Position numbers and translations under genes: made by a program. From Halieaceae bacterium MED-G27 (GTDB lineage: Bacteria > Pseudomonadota > Gammaproteobacteria > Pseudomonadales > Halieaceae), in contig NTKA01000003.1 of NCBI GenBank assembly GCA_002456975.1, forward strand, positions 23,689 through 87,688: a stretch of DNA of 64,000 bases, given 5' to 3'. Positions 28,179 through 37,321 of this stretch are shown here, piece after piece (position 1 is the stretch's first letter; each line of letters opens with the position of its first letter). The notes below the pieces were generated by a model. It was not told the DNA's origin and did no database searches. It saw only the letters and a program-made list of their open reading frames with translations.

Positions 28179-29246
28179 ATGAGTATTTTTGATCACTGCG
28201 CCTACTCGCAGCATGAGCAGGTTCACTTTGTATCCGACAAAAGCACAGGATTGAATGCCATTATTGCCGTTCACGATACGCGTCTCGGACCGGCGGTCGG
28301 TGGCTGTCGAATCCACGCGTATCCATCGAGCCAAGATGCGCTATCCGATGCTCTGCGCTTATCCCAAGCGATGACTTACAAAAACGTGCTAGCTGGCCTC
28401 CCATTTGGCGGCGGCAAGTCGGTCATTATTGCTGATCCACAAACCGAGAAAACGTCCGAAATGCTTGAGGTATTTGGCACCTACATCGACCAACTCGGTG
28501 GTAAATACATAGCTGCAGAGGACTCGGGCACCTCACCCTCGGATATGGCGCATATTGCAAAGACCACCCAGCATGTCGCAGGGCTATCAACAGAACATAG
28601 CGACGGGGATCCCTCCCCGGCGACGGCGCGAGGCGTTTTAGTGAGCATCCAGACAGCGGCTGAACATAAATTGGGACGTCGCCAGCTCGAGGGTCTATCA
28701 GTGGTAGTTCAAGGGCTAGGACACGTTGGGTTTGAGTTAGCAAAGCTACTAATGCGTGAAGGCGCCATCGTTTACGGATCCGACGCCAATCAAGAGAACT
28801 TAAACCGAGCCGCACAAGAGCTAGAAGTTCATCCGGTTGATGTTAACAGCTGCCTGAGTATGCCCTGCGATATTCTCGCGCCCTGTGCGCTTGGCGGCGT
28901 TTTGAATGAGCACAACATTCCGAACTTGGCCATGAAAATCGTCGCGGGTGCGGCAAATAATCAACTAGCAACGCCCCAGGACGCGATTAGACTTGCCGAT
29001 CGCGGCATCCTGTACTGCCCCGACTTTCTTATCAACTCTGGCGGCATTCTCGATATTTACCACCGCCGAACCAATGCGAGCGCCAATGTCATTCTGGATG
29101 CCGAAAAATCGTTCCTAGACCGCTTAACAGTAGTCTTAGAGACTGCAGCGAGACACTCGACCACTCCCTATCAAGTAGCGTCTCATATGGCTGAGCAACT
29201 GCGTGAAATGGACACAGAAGCCCTATTGCCTAAGCAGGCAGCATAA
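28179..29246 (+). CDS. leucine/valine/phenylalanine dehydrogenase family enzyme
   Basis: NAD-dependent oxidative deamination of a hydrophobic amino acid to its 2-oxoacid. The 355-residue length and motifs fit the leucine dehydrogenase branch: GPAVGGCRIH (substrate pocket), MTYKN with Lys 68 and LAGLPFGGGK with Lys 80, the same numbers as in Bacillus leucine dehydrogenase, and the Rossmann motif VVQGLGHVGFELAKLL. It lies directly downstream of the 2-oxoacid oxidoreductase, which could consume its product; together they would turn amino acids into acyl-CoA. The exact amino acid is not determinable by eye. Confidence 0.93.
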   Translation: MSIFDHCAYSQHEQVHFVSDKSTGLNAIIAVHDTRLGPAVGGCRIHAYPSSQDALSDALRLSQAMTYKNVLAGLPFGGGKSVIIADPQTEKTSEMLEVFGTYIDQLGGKYIAAEDSGTSPSDMAHIAKTTQHVAGLSTEHSDGDPSPATARGVLVSIQTAAEHKLGRRQLEGLSVVVQGLGHVGFELAKLLMREGAIVYGSDANQENLNRAAQELEVHPVDVNSCLSMPCDILAPCALGGVLNEHNIPNLAMKIVAGAANNQLATPQDAIRLADRGILYCPDFLINSGGILDIYHRRTNASANVILDAEKSFLDRLTVVLETAARHSTTPYQVASHMAEQLREMDTEALLPKQAA

Positions 29247-29266
29247 GTTCTTTGTGAGGAGTGAAA

Positions 29267-29343
29267 TGGGGTGGCTGATGGGTCTCGAACCCACTACCTC
29301 CGGAGCCACAATCCGGTGCTCTACCTGGTGAGCTACAGCCACC
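29267..29343 (-). tRNA. tRNA-His (anticodon GTG)
   Basis: Complete cloverleaf with encoded CCA and the extra 5' G (G-1 opposite C73) that marks tRNA-His. The acceptor GTGGCTG pairs with CAGCCAC, and the anticodon loop has GTG. It lies 73 bases downstream of tRNA-Pro and probably shares its transcript. Confidence 0.96.
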
Positions 29344-29416
29344 ACTGAAACGTTCAGCGCTAGGAAGCTTTTCGAAGGCTGACGCAAGCGCCCGTGGCAT
29401 ATTGGGCGCAAAACAG

Positions 29417-29493
29417 TGGTCGGGGAGGAGGGATTCGAACCCCCGACATCCTGCTCCCAAAGCAGGCGCGCTACCAGACTGCGCTACACCCCG
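29417..29493 (-). tRNA. tRNA-Pro (anticodon TGG)
   Basis: Complete 77-nt cloverleaf with encoded CCA. The anticodon loop is TTTGGGA (TGG), the anticodon stem CCTGC/GCAGG is perfect, and the T arm has GTTCGAATCC. The acceptor reads CGGGGTG against CTCCCCG, leaving a U-U mismatch at pair 6-67, while the other six pairs are standard. Confidence 0.95.
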
Positions 29494-29627
29494 ACGTCGC
29501 GTGTGTCTAACCACACGCGGGGCGCGAGTCTACAAGGTTTGCCCAGTGCCGGTCAATTGAGGAAATTGCTTTATGCGAGACAAAAAGTCTGAAAAAATCG
29601 CGCTACAAAAAATACAGGGGGATCACC

Positions 29628-30473
29628 ATGTCAGCCATAGTGTTAGACGGTAAACATGTCGCGCAACTCACCGAGGCTGCGCTCACCGAGCGGGTCGCCG
29701 CTTTGAAAGCAAAAACCAATAACCGAACACCAGTGCTCGCAACAATTCTCGTCGGCGATGATCCAGCGTCGGCCACTTACGTCAAAATGAAGGGCAATGC
29801 TTGTCGGCGGATCGGTATGGAGTCAAAGGCCATCGAACTCCCCTCCACCACTCGAACCAATGGTTTGCTCGCAGAGATCGAAGCGCTGAATAACGACCCT
29901 GACGTCCACGGCATATTGTTACAGCACCCGGTACCGTCGCAGATCGATGAGCGCGCAGCCTTTGACATGATTGCTTTAGAAAAAGATGTCGACGGCGTGA
30001 CCTGTCTTGGTTTTGGTCGAATGAGTATGGGTGAATCAGCTTATGGCTGTGCCACGCCTCAAGGCATTATGCGTTTGCTCGATCACTACGAAATCGAGTT
30101 ATCGGGCAAACATGCCGTCGTCGTGGGTCGCAGCCCAATTCTGGGTAAACCCATGGCGATGATGATGCTCCAGGCCGACGCCACCGTAACTATTTGTCAC
30201 TCCAGAACTCAAGGCTTAGAAGAGCACATCAAGCGCGCTGACGTCATTGTTGGCGCTGTCGGCAGGCCCGAGTTTATTCGAGCCGACTGGATCAAGGATG
30301 GCGCGGTGGTGGTCGACGCTGGCTACCATCCCGGCGGTGTCGGTGATATTGAAATGGCGCCTCTCATCGATCGTGTTGCTGCTTACACACCCGTACCCGG
30401 CGGGGTTGGCCCAATGACCATCAATACACTGATCATGCAGACGGTTGAGTCAGGCGAAAAAGCGCTAGGTTAG
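29628..30473 (+). CDS. folD: methylenetetrahydrofolate dehydrogenase / cyclohydrolase
   Basis: Bifunctional one-carbon enzyme interconverting 5,10-methylene-, methenyl- and 10-formyl-tetrahydrofolate. It has 281 residues. The catalytic motif YVKMKGNAC (Tyr 51, Lys 55) and the signature GILLQHPVP are followed by PxGIMRLL, the Rossmann [14 protein letters not shown], and PGGVGPMTI near the end. GGGGGATCACC precedes the ATG. It is near tRNA-Pro/His and cysS, as in Pseudomonas. Confidence 0.97.
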   Translation: MSAIVLDGKHVAQLTEAALTERVAALKAKTNNRTPVLATILVGDDPASATYVKMKGNACRRIGMESKAIELPSTTRTNGLLAEIEALNNDPDVHGILLQHPVPSQIDERAAFDMIALEKDVDGVTCLGFGRMSMGESAYGCATPQGIMRLLDHYEIELSGKHAVVVGRSPILGKPMAMMMLQADATVTICHSRTQGLEEHIKRADVIVGAVGRPEFIRADWIKDGAVVVDAGYHPGGVGDIEMAPLIDRVAAYTPVPGGVGPMTINTLIMQTVESGEKALG

Positions 30474-30494
30474 GTCAGCACCAACATTGCTCGG

Positions 30495-31490
30495 ATGATG
30501 ATATTCGACAACATCGAGTTTCAGTATGTTGACGCCAATGGTGTCACACTGAGATTGGCATCAGCGGGCTCCGGTCCGCTAATCATTCTTTGTCACGGTT
30601 GGCCCGAAAGCTGGTATAGCTGGCGACATCAACTGCCGGTCCTGGCCGGTGCAGGGTTCAGAGCGGTCGCCTACGACGTGCGCGGTTACGGTGAGTCCGA
30701 TAAACCGCACGCGATCGAGGCGTACACCCTGAATGCACTCGCCGGCGATGTTGTGGGCATCATCGATGCACTAGGCTACGAACAGGCGATTGTCATTGGG
30801 CACGACTGGGGTGGCCCTATCGCTCTGCATACTGCCCTCACCTATCGTGAGCGAATCTCGGCAGTGGGATCGTTATCAGTACCACATTACCTGCGACCGC
30901 CAATCCCGGCACTCGATTTGTGGCGGGAAGTCTACAAAGATCGTTTCTTTTACCAGCTCTATTTCTTAAAAGAAGGCATTGCCGAGGCCGAATTTGAGGC
31001 CGATCTCCGACGCTCTCTATATCTCACCTATACCGCCATCGATGCCCGCGGCATGCGCCACCAACAGCAACAGCACGGGTCAGGGCTGGCGGGGATTAAA
31101 GGCCCCGATGCTAGTTTCCTTGAGGGTATGCACGAATTCCCGGAATACCCGCATTGGTTGCAACCCGAGGATCTTGACTATCTGGTGAGTCAATTTGAAC
31201 TCAGTGGCAAGCGGGGACCATTTAATCGGTATCGGGCTCAAACTATCGATTGGCATGAATCTGAGCACCTCGATGGCGCCATGATCGAGCAACCCGCGTT
31301 TTTCATTACCGGCGACCTCGATCCTGTGAGCCAGTTTATACCCCTAGAGGTACGTATTACTGATCTAGTTGCAGCAAATTATCGCAACCTACTGATTGCC
31401 GAGGAGCTCGATAATGTTGGTCACTGGACCGCTGAAGAGGCCCCAGATCAAGTCAATCACTATCTTCTGGACTTCTTGAACCGCTTATAG
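30495..31490 (+). CDS. alpha/beta-hydrolase, epoxide-hydrolase-like
   Basis: A 331-residue hydrolase of the soluble epoxide hydrolase group. It has the oxyanion motif HGWPESWYSWRHQLP, DVRGYGESDKP, the nucleophile Asp 104 in IGHDWGGPIAL, a cap domain (about 135-235), the acidic residue region FITGDLDPV, and catalytic His in NVGHWTAEEAP (about 311). An Asp rather than Ser nucleophile points to epoxide or haloalkane substrates. It follows folD by 21 bases and may be cotranscribed, but a functional link is not evident. Confidence 0.88.
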   Translation: MMIFDNIEFQYVDANGVTLRLASAGSGPLIILCHGWPESWYSWRHQLPVLAGAGFRAVAYDVRGYGESDKPHAIEAYTLNALAGDVVGIIDALGYEQAIVIGHDWGGPIALHTALTYRERISAVGSLSVPHYLRPPIPALDLWREVYKDRFFYQLYFLKEGIAEAEFEADLRRSLYLTYTAIDARGMRHQQQQHGSGLAGIKGPDASFLEGMHEFPEYPHWLQPEDLDYLVSQFELSGKRGPFNRYRAQTIDWHESEHLDGAMIEQPAFFITGDLDPVSQFIPLEVRITDLVAANYRNLLIAEELDNVGHWTAEEAPDQVNHYLLDFLNRL

Positions 31491-31555
31491 CAGAGCCGCA
31501 AAGAGCTGCAGCCTAATTTTCTTGCAGATTAGTATTGGTCGTCGTGTCCGCAGGC

Positions 31556-32929
31556 CTAGCCTCGGCGCCAGGTACTGCCGTCAGGCCCGTCCTCGATCAC
31601 GATGCCCACTGCGTTGAGTTCATCTCGTATCGCGTCAGCGCGCGCAAAATCTCTGGCCTGCTTTGCATCGAAGCGCTCCGCTACCAGTGTGTCGATGGCT
31701 GCTGCGTCCAACGAGTCATCAAGTTTAGCGGCAAACCATGTCTCGGGATCCTCTTGCAGAATCCCCAGCAGATGCCCCGCACTCAGCAGCGCGGTTTTGG
31801 CAGCGCTGAGCTCGTCAGCCAACGCTTTGTTGAGTTGCTTGGCAAGCTGATGGAGTTCGGCGATGGCGGCAGGCGTATTCAAGTCGTCAAGTAATGCTTG
31901 AAACACTGGAGATTCAATATTTAACACGGGCTCTGCTGGAACATCGGCCACATTTCTCAAACTGAGATAAAACCCATCGATCGCTGATTGTGCCTGCTCG
32001 AGTAATTCCTCTGAAAAATTAAGTGGCGAGCGATATTGAGCTGATAGCAATGCAAACCGCAGCACCTCACCCGGATAACGCTCGAGTAACTCTCGCACTG
32101 TGCGCACATTGCCCAGCGACTTCGACATCTTTTCACCATCCATGTCGATGTAGGCATTGTGCATCCAAAGGCCGACGAACTGACCACCATAAGCGCAACA
32201 GCTTTGAGCGCGTTCGTTCTCGTGGTGAGGAAAAATCAAATCACGACCGCCACCGTGGATATCGATAGCCTGCCCCAAGTGCTGATGAATCATAGCTGAG
32301 CACTCGAGATGCCAACCGGGTCTTCCGCGACCGTAGAGGCTATTCCAGCCTGGTTCGTCGGCTGCAGACGGCTTCCAGAGAATAAAATCCCCCGCATGAC
32401 GCTTGTAGTCTGCAACCTCTACCCGCGCGCCTGCCATCATGTCGTCTAGGCTACGCCCGCTCAGCGCGCCATAGTCGGGCATCGAGCAGACATCAAACAG
32501 CACGTGGCCATCTGACTCGTAGGCATTGCCCGACTCGATCAAGCGCCGAGTCAGATCCAGCATGGCATCGACATGCTCAGTAGCAAGCGGCTCGATACTT
32601 GGGTCTAACGCATTGAGCGCGCGCATGTCTTCCCGAAACTTGTCGGTGAATTCAGTCGAAATCGCTTCAATACTAACGTTTTGCTCGCGTGCAGCGACCA
32701 TGATCTTGTCATCGATATCGGTGATATTTCTGGCATAGGTCACTCTTGGATATAGCGCCTGCAAAACGCGAAACAACATATCAAACACAACCACTGGCCG
32801 TGCATTTCCAATGTGCACAAGGTTGTAGACGGTAGGGCCGCACACGTAGAAACGAACATGGTCTGGATCAATAGGGGTAAACCGGCGCTTTTCGGTACCC
32901 ATGGTGTCCGTAAGCCAGAGATCAGCCAT
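31556..32929 (-). CDS. cysS: cysteinyl-tRNA synthetase
   Basis: Class I synthetase charging tRNA-Cys, 457 residues. Visible are [19 protein letters not shown] (HIGH-type motif and first zinc Cys), GWHLECSAM with a zinc Cys and [17 protein letters not shown] with zinc His residues, and the KMSKS motif [11 protein letters not shown]. The ATG at 32929 lies inside the last codons of glnS (8-base overlap), and GGGGC precedes it. The 39-residue longer reading from 33046 is in the wrong place relative to the family start. Confidence 0.97.
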   Translation of the reverse strand: MADLWLTDTMGTEKRRFTPIDPDHVRFYVCGPTVYNLVHIGNARPVVVFDMLFRVLQALYPRVTYARNITDIDDKIMVAAREQNVSIEAISTEFTDKFREDMRALNALDPSIEPLATEHVDAMLDLTRRLIESGNAYESDGHVLFDVCSMPDYGALSGRSLDDMMAGARVEVADYKRHAGDFILWKPSAADEPGWNSLYGRGRPGWHLECSAMIHQHLGQAIDIHGGGRDLIFPHHENERAQSCCAYGGQFVGLWMHNAYIDMDGEKMSKSLGNVRTVRELLERYPGEVLRFALLSAQYRSPLNFSEELLEQAQSAIDGFYLSLRNVADVPAEPVLNIESPVFQALLDDLNTPAAIAELHQLAKQLNKALADELSAAKTALLSAGHLLGILQEDPETWFAAKLDDSLDAAAIDTLVAERFDAKQARDFARADAIRDELNAVGIVIEDGPDGSTWRRG

Positions 32930-34574
32930 GACTGCCCCAGGAGTCACGCAATCCAATAATCTTGTTGAAAACCAGATGCTCAGACGTATGGTCGACTCGA
33001 TCGGCAACAAAGTAACCGAGGCGCTCAAACTGAAAGCTGCTCTCATTGTCTGCAGCCACCAAAGAGGCCTCAGCGTAGGCCTGCTTTACTACTAGCGAAT
33101 TTGGATTCAGGACGCTGGCGAAATCATCGGCTTTGGCGGGATCGGCATCAGCAAATAATCGGTCGTATTCGCGGATCTCTGCCACGACGGCAGTATCAGT
33201 GGCGACCCAATGGATGACGCCCTTTGGCTTGACCCCATCGTCGGGGTCCTCCCCCAGCTGTTGTGGCACTAGGCATGCATGCACCGCAATCACCTCGCCG
33301 GCATCGTCTTTCTCACAGCGCTCAGCTTCGATGACATAGGCACCACGCAGGCGAACCCGCTTGCCTAGCACCAATCGCTTGAATTTCTTATTGGCTTCCT
33401 CTCGAAAGTCCTCACGCTCAATCCAGATTTCTTTAGAGAAATTAACCGATCGCGTTCCCATCGATGCTTCGCTGGGATGGTTAGCCAACTCCAGCGTTTC
33501 ACTCCCCTCAAAATTATCGATGACGACTTTCAGCGGGTCGATTACAGCCATCGCACGCGGCGCCTTTTGATTTAGCTCATTGCGAACAGCGCTTTCTAGC
33601 ATCGCCACATCAACCACGCCATCTGATCTCGAGGTACCCACCTCTTCACAAAAATGGCGAATTGCCGCTGCCGGGTAACCGCGACGTCGAAGACCCGCGA
33701 TTGTCGGCATACGCGGGTCATCCCAGCCGGCAACACTGCCATCGTCCACCAGCCCTTTCAGCTTACGCTTGCTGGTTACGGTGTAATTGAGATTAAGGCG
33801 TGCAAATTCAAACTGACGAGGCTTTGATGGCACCGGAAGGTGCTCAATAAACCAATCATACAGCGGGCGGTGATCCTCGAACTCAAGCGTGCAAATCGAG
33901 TGAGATACACCCTCTATTGCATCCTCTTGGCCGTGTGCAAAATCGTAGGTCGGATAAATCGGCCAATCATCACCCGTCTGATGATGGGGTAACGCTCTAA
34001 TGCGGTAAAGAATCGGATCCCGCATATTAATATTGGGCGAGGCCATATCGATTTTAGCGCGCAGCACTCGACTGCCGTCCTCGAACTCGCCATCTCGCAT
34101 CGCCGTAAATAGCGTGCGGTTTTCCTCGATGCTCCGATCCCGGAAAGGACTATTGGTACCCGGTGCCGTTAGACTCCCGCGCGTCTCCCGTGCCTGATCA
34201 GCACTCAAGTCACAGACGTAAGCCAAACCCTCCTCGATTAAATGATGAGCCCAATCGTAGAACTGCTGAAAATAGCTTGATGCATACCGCACATCACCAT
34301 GCCACTGGTAACCGAGCCATTGCACATCTTGTCGAATGGCATCGATAAAAATTTGGCTCTCCTTCTCAGGATTGGTGTCGTCAAAGCGAAGATTGCAGAC
34401 ACCACCAAATTGCTCTGCCAGACCAAAATTCACGGTAATCGACTTGGCGTGACCAATATGTAAGAAGCCATTCGGCTCAGGCGGGAACCGGGTCACGACA
34501 TTGGTCACGGTCCCGCTATCGAGGTCAGATTGGATCTGTGTGCGAAGAAAATTACTTCTGAGATCAGTGCTCAT
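32922..34574 (-). CDS. glnS: glutaminyl-tRNA synthetase
   Basis: Class I synthetase charging tRNA-Gln, 550 residues. It has the HIGH region [29 protein letters not shown], and the KMSKS variant [12 protein letters not shown], plus the C-terminal beta-barrel anticodon-binding domains. It is divergent from ppiB across 176 bases and is coupled to cysS at its 3' end. Confidence 0.97.
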   Translation of the reverse strand: MSTDLRSNFLRTQIQSDLDSGTVTNVVTRFPPEPNGFLHIGHAKSITVNFGLAEQFGGVCNLRFDDTNPEKESQIFIDAIRQDVQWLGYQWHGDVRYASSYFQQFYDWAHHLIEEGLAYVCDLSADQARETRGSLTAPGTNSPFRDRSIEENRTLFTAMRDGEFEDGSRVLRAKIDMASPNINMRDPILYRIRALPHHQTGDDWPIYPTYDFAHGQEDAIEGVSHSICTLEFEDHRPLYDWFIEHLPVPSKPRQFEFARLNLNYTVTSKRKLKGLVDDGSVAGWDDPRMPTIAGLRRRGYPAAAIRHFCEEVGTSRSDGVVDVAMLESAVRNELNQKAPRAMAVIDPLKVVIDNFEGSETLELANHPSEASMGTRSVNFSKEIWIEREDFREEANKKFKRLVLGKRVRLRGAYVIEAERCEKDDAGEVIAVHACLVPQQLGEDPDDGVKPKGVIHWVATDTAVVAEIREYDRLFADADPAKADDFASVLNPNSLVVKQAYAEASLVAADNESSFQFERLGYFVADRVDHTSEHLVFNKIIGLRDSWGSHG

Positions 34575-34750
34575 GACTAGCCCTTGTTAACGACGCGCGA
34601 GTGTATCAAGGCTCATTAACTAAGTCAGGACGGGTTGTCTCTCTTTTATCGCATTCCTTTGTTACAAAAGTGACGGAGTGCCACTTATTTTTCTCGTCGA
34701 AGCAAAACCCTGTCGGTATCATTGCGGTTTTCCCAAACTAAGCGGTAACA

Positions 34751-35260
34751 ATGACCATGACGCGCGTCCGTATGAGCACCATTCTTGGCGATATGACTCT
34801 TGAACTCGATGTTGAAAATGCTCCAAAAACTGTAGAGAACTTTGTGAACTATGCGAGTTCAGGCTTCTACGATGGCACTATTTTTCATAGGGTCATCAAC
34901 AACTTCATGGTGCAAGGCGGTGGCTTCGATACCGGTATGCGCCAAAAAACCACCGAAGCCCCTATCGATAATGAAGCCAACAATGGTCTCAAAAATAATC
35001 GTGGCACGATTGCCATGGCCCGCACTATGGACCCCCATTCGGCCACCGCACAATTTTTTATCAATGTCAGCGACAACGACTTCCTCAACCACACTGCGGA
35101 AAACATGCAGGGCTGGGGTTATACGGTATTTGGGCAAGTAGTCGAAGGGCAGGAAGTTCTCGACAAGATTCGCGTGGTACCCACTGGGAGCCAGGCCGGT
35201 CATCAAGACGTACCCGTTGATCCTGTCGTTATCGAGTCGGTGACTGTTCTAGACGACTAA
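34751..35260 (+). CDS. ppiB: peptidyl-prolyl cis-trans isomerase, cyclophilin type
   Basis: Cytoplasmic cyclophilin of 169 residues, speeding proline isomerisation. Motifs include [20 protein letters not shown] with the catalytic Arg, [13 protein letters not shown], and [18 protein letters not shown]. It lacks a signal peptide. lpxH starts two bases after its stop, so the pair is one transcript, as in Pseudomonas. Confidence 0.95.
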   Translation: MTMTRVRMSTILGDMTLELDVENAPKTVENFVNYASSGFYDGTIFHRVINNFMVQGGGFDTGMRQKTTEAPIDNEANNGLKNNRGTIAMARTMDPHSATAQFFINVSDNDFLNHTAENMQGWGYTVFGQVVEGQEVLDKIRVVPTGSQAGHQDVPVDPVVIESVTVLDD

Positions 35261-35262
35261 CC

Positions 35263-35973
35263 ATGAGTCAAACCCTGTTCATTAGCGATCTTCATCTCAG
35301 TGAAGACACCACAGCAATCGAACAGGGTCTCTATCGCTTTCTTGAGCGCGAGGCTCATACCAGTCGCTTGTTTCTTTTGGGCGATATCTTCGAGGCCTGG
35401 ATTGGTGACGATGACACCAGCGACCTAGCCCTACGATTTGCTGAGGCGATGACATCCGTTGCTGACCGCGGTACGGAGATTTACTTCACCCGTGGTAATC
35501 GTGACTTTTTAATGGGTTGCGATTACCTCGAGCGATTCGGAGGCCAACTGCTCGACGACATCACAGTTATCTCGGTTTGTGACCAGCCAACCGTAATCAT
35601 GCATGGCGATCTACTCTGCTCGGACGATACAGACTATTTGCAGTTCAGGGCCCTAGTGCACAACCCCGATTGGCAACGTGATGTTCTCAGTAAGCCTCTA
35701 GCAGAGCGAAGAGCGCTCGCAAAACAATTGCGGACGATGAGTTCGGAGGCGAGTAGTAACAAAGCCGAAGACATCATGGATGTTAACGCTAGCACGGTCG
35801 CTGCCACGATGTCGCAATATGGTGTCCAACGCCTGATCCATGGACACACTCACCGTCCTGCCCGGCACCCGCTAGACGCAGGCGAGAGAATCGTATTAGG
35901 TGATTGGACCGACATGGGATGGTGCCTCAGAGAACGAGATAACCAGCTGTTGTTGGAACAATTCCCAACATAA
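35263..35973 (+). CDS. lpxH: UDP-2,3-diacylglucosamine diphosphatase
   Basis: Lipid A pathway enzyme hydrolysing UDP-2,3-diacylglucosamine to lipid X. The 236-residue calcineurin-like phosphoesterase has the metal motifs FISDLHLSED, LGDIFEAWIGDD, TRGNRDFL, MHGDLLCSDD and HGHTHRPARH. It is peripheral on the inner membrane. It implies ordinary lipid A synthesis. Confidence 0.96.
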   Translation: MSQTLFISDLHLSEDTTAIEQGLYRFLEREAHTSRLFLLGDIFEAWIGDDDTSDLALRFAEAMTSVADRGTEIYFTRGNRDFLMGCDYLERFGGQLLDDITVISVCDQPTVIMHGDLLCSDDTDYLQFRALVHNPDWQRDVLSKPLAERRALAKQLRTMSSEASSNKAEDIMDVNASTVAATMSQYGVQRLIHGHTHRPARHPLDAGERIVLGDWTDMGWCLRERDNQLLLEQFPT

Positions 35974-36027
35974 GAAGCAGAGCACTCCCCAGTGAGTATC
36001 TGTTTAGTTTCCGGCTAAACCAATGAT

Positions 36028-36660
36028 TTAAGCGGCTTCAGCGATGGCAGGCACCCCCGAGTGAAACCTGAGCTCGGTGTCGGGGCTTTCTATGAGCGCC
36101 TGCTCCACTTGCTTCAATACTACCAGTCGTTCAGCGATCTCGTCCGATGTCGTCAACTGCTCGGCGAGTTTCAAATAATCTAGAAAATGCCGAGACTCAC
36201 TTTTCAACAACGATTGATAAAAATCGGCGAGCTCCCCATCAACATGCGGTACGAGAGCGGCAAATCGCTCACAAGAACGCGCTTCGATCAGAGCTCCCAC
36301 AAGTAATGTATCGACCAGCTTATGGGGCTCTCGGCCTCTAACACAGTCTCTGAGACCTTGTGCGTAGCGCGATGCTGAAATCGGTACATAATCGAAGCCT
36401 CGTCGCTGAATAATCGAGAGGACCTGCTCAAAATGGCGTAGTTCCTCTCGCGCTAGTCGCGACATTTTGTGCAGGAGCGAGGGATTGTCGGTGTATCGGT
36501 GCATTAAGCTCAGGGCAGTGGCCGCCGCCTTCTTCTCGCAATTAGCATGATCGATAACAAGCAGCTCCAAATCGCCCACCGCGGCCTGCACCCAGGAATC
36601 AGGTGTGCGACACGGAAGAAACGCGTCGATTGATGATAAATCCACTGCAGCCTTGGGCAT
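36028..36660 (-). CDS. miaE: tRNA-(ms2io6A)-hydroxylase
   Basis: Diiron, O2-dependent enzyme that hydroxylates the isopentenyl group of ms2i6A37 in tRNA. It has 210 residues. Ferritin-like ligands are seen in LLVIDHANCEKKAA, REELRHFEQVL, ALIEARSCERF and KSESRHFLDYL, giving paired Glu and ExxH motifs. Its presence indicates an aerobic life style. It is cotranscribed with the DUF1289 gene 12 bases upstream. Confidence 0.95.
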   Translation of the reverse strand: MPKAAVDLSSIDAFLPCRTPDSWVQAAVGDLELLVIDHANCEKKAAATALSLMHRYTDNPSLLHKMSRLAREELRHFEQVLSIIQRRGFDYVPISASRYAQGLRDCVRGREPHKLVDTLLVGALIEARSCERFAALVPHVDGELADFYQSLLKSESRHFLDYLKLAEQLTTSDEIAERLVVLKQVEQALIESPDTELRFHSGVPAIAEAA

Positions 36661-36672
36661 TGACTAGGTCTC

Positions 36673-37188
36673 CTACTCTTGAAACAAGTCAGGGGTTGCT
36701 TGATACCGCTCGTAATGGGCCGAGGACAGTACCCAAAAGTCCTCATCGATCTTATCGCGCAATTCTACCAGCGATAAATCTGACCATTCAGCATGGACAA
36801 AAAAACCATACTTCGAAGGATCTTTTATCTGACTCGCTCCCGCTCTTAACAGCTGAAACAACCAGCTGTAGGCATCGTGAGTAGGATCATAGCGTACCTG
36901 CTGTACATCAAGCTGCCATTGCAACAGGCCAGCGTCTTCGACCGTGCACTTGTGTGCGCAAGCCTGCGATAAAAAGGCTGACAACCGCTTATCGACGATA
37001 CGCTTCTCTTCCTGGGTATACCCATTCCAATCGATCACTTCGTGACTGAACCGTTTACACCCTCGGCATACAGCATCACCGATACCGGTCGAACAGACGC
37101 CAATACAGGGTGTGCGGACCGGGGGTAGCGTCGCGGCTTTCGGTTTGTCAATGACGGAAGGCATGGAGTCGGAGTTTAGGCCAAACAT
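36673..37188 (-). CDS. DUF1289 family protein
   Basis: A 171-residue protein with an N-terminal DUF1289 domain: CIGVCSTGIGDAVCRGCKRF holds four Cys (C-x3-C...C-x2-C), probably binding a metal or Fe-S cluster, followed by the family's VIDWNGYTQEEKR. The C-terminal 90 residues are not recognised. An alternative ATG is at 37164. It is divergent from acnB and sits upstream of miaE. Function unknown. Confidence 0.85.
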   Translation of the reverse strand: MFGLNSDSMPSVIDKPKAATLPPVRTPCIGVCSTGIGDAVCRGCKRFSHEVIDWNGYTQEEKRIVDKRLSAFLSQACAHKCTVEDAGLLQWQLDVQQVRYDPTHDAYSWLFQLLRAGASQIKDPSKYGFFVHAEWSDLSLVELRDKIDEDFWVLSSAHYERYQATPDLFQE

Positions 37189-37321
37189 CTCGTGAATGCA
37201 CAGAATTAGCCAGATCGCTATCGACAGAGTTGGGCACAGGTTACAATGCTTGGTAATACGAAATAATACGCGATGCCGGAACGAGCGTTCGCGAACAACA
37301 TCATCTGGGGGAACAGAACTC

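Noticed and set aside
36002..36020. GTTTAG...CTAAAC hairpin between lpxH and miaE as a two-way terminator.
   Set aside because: The stem is six weak pairs and there is no T-run on either side; support is too poor to list it.
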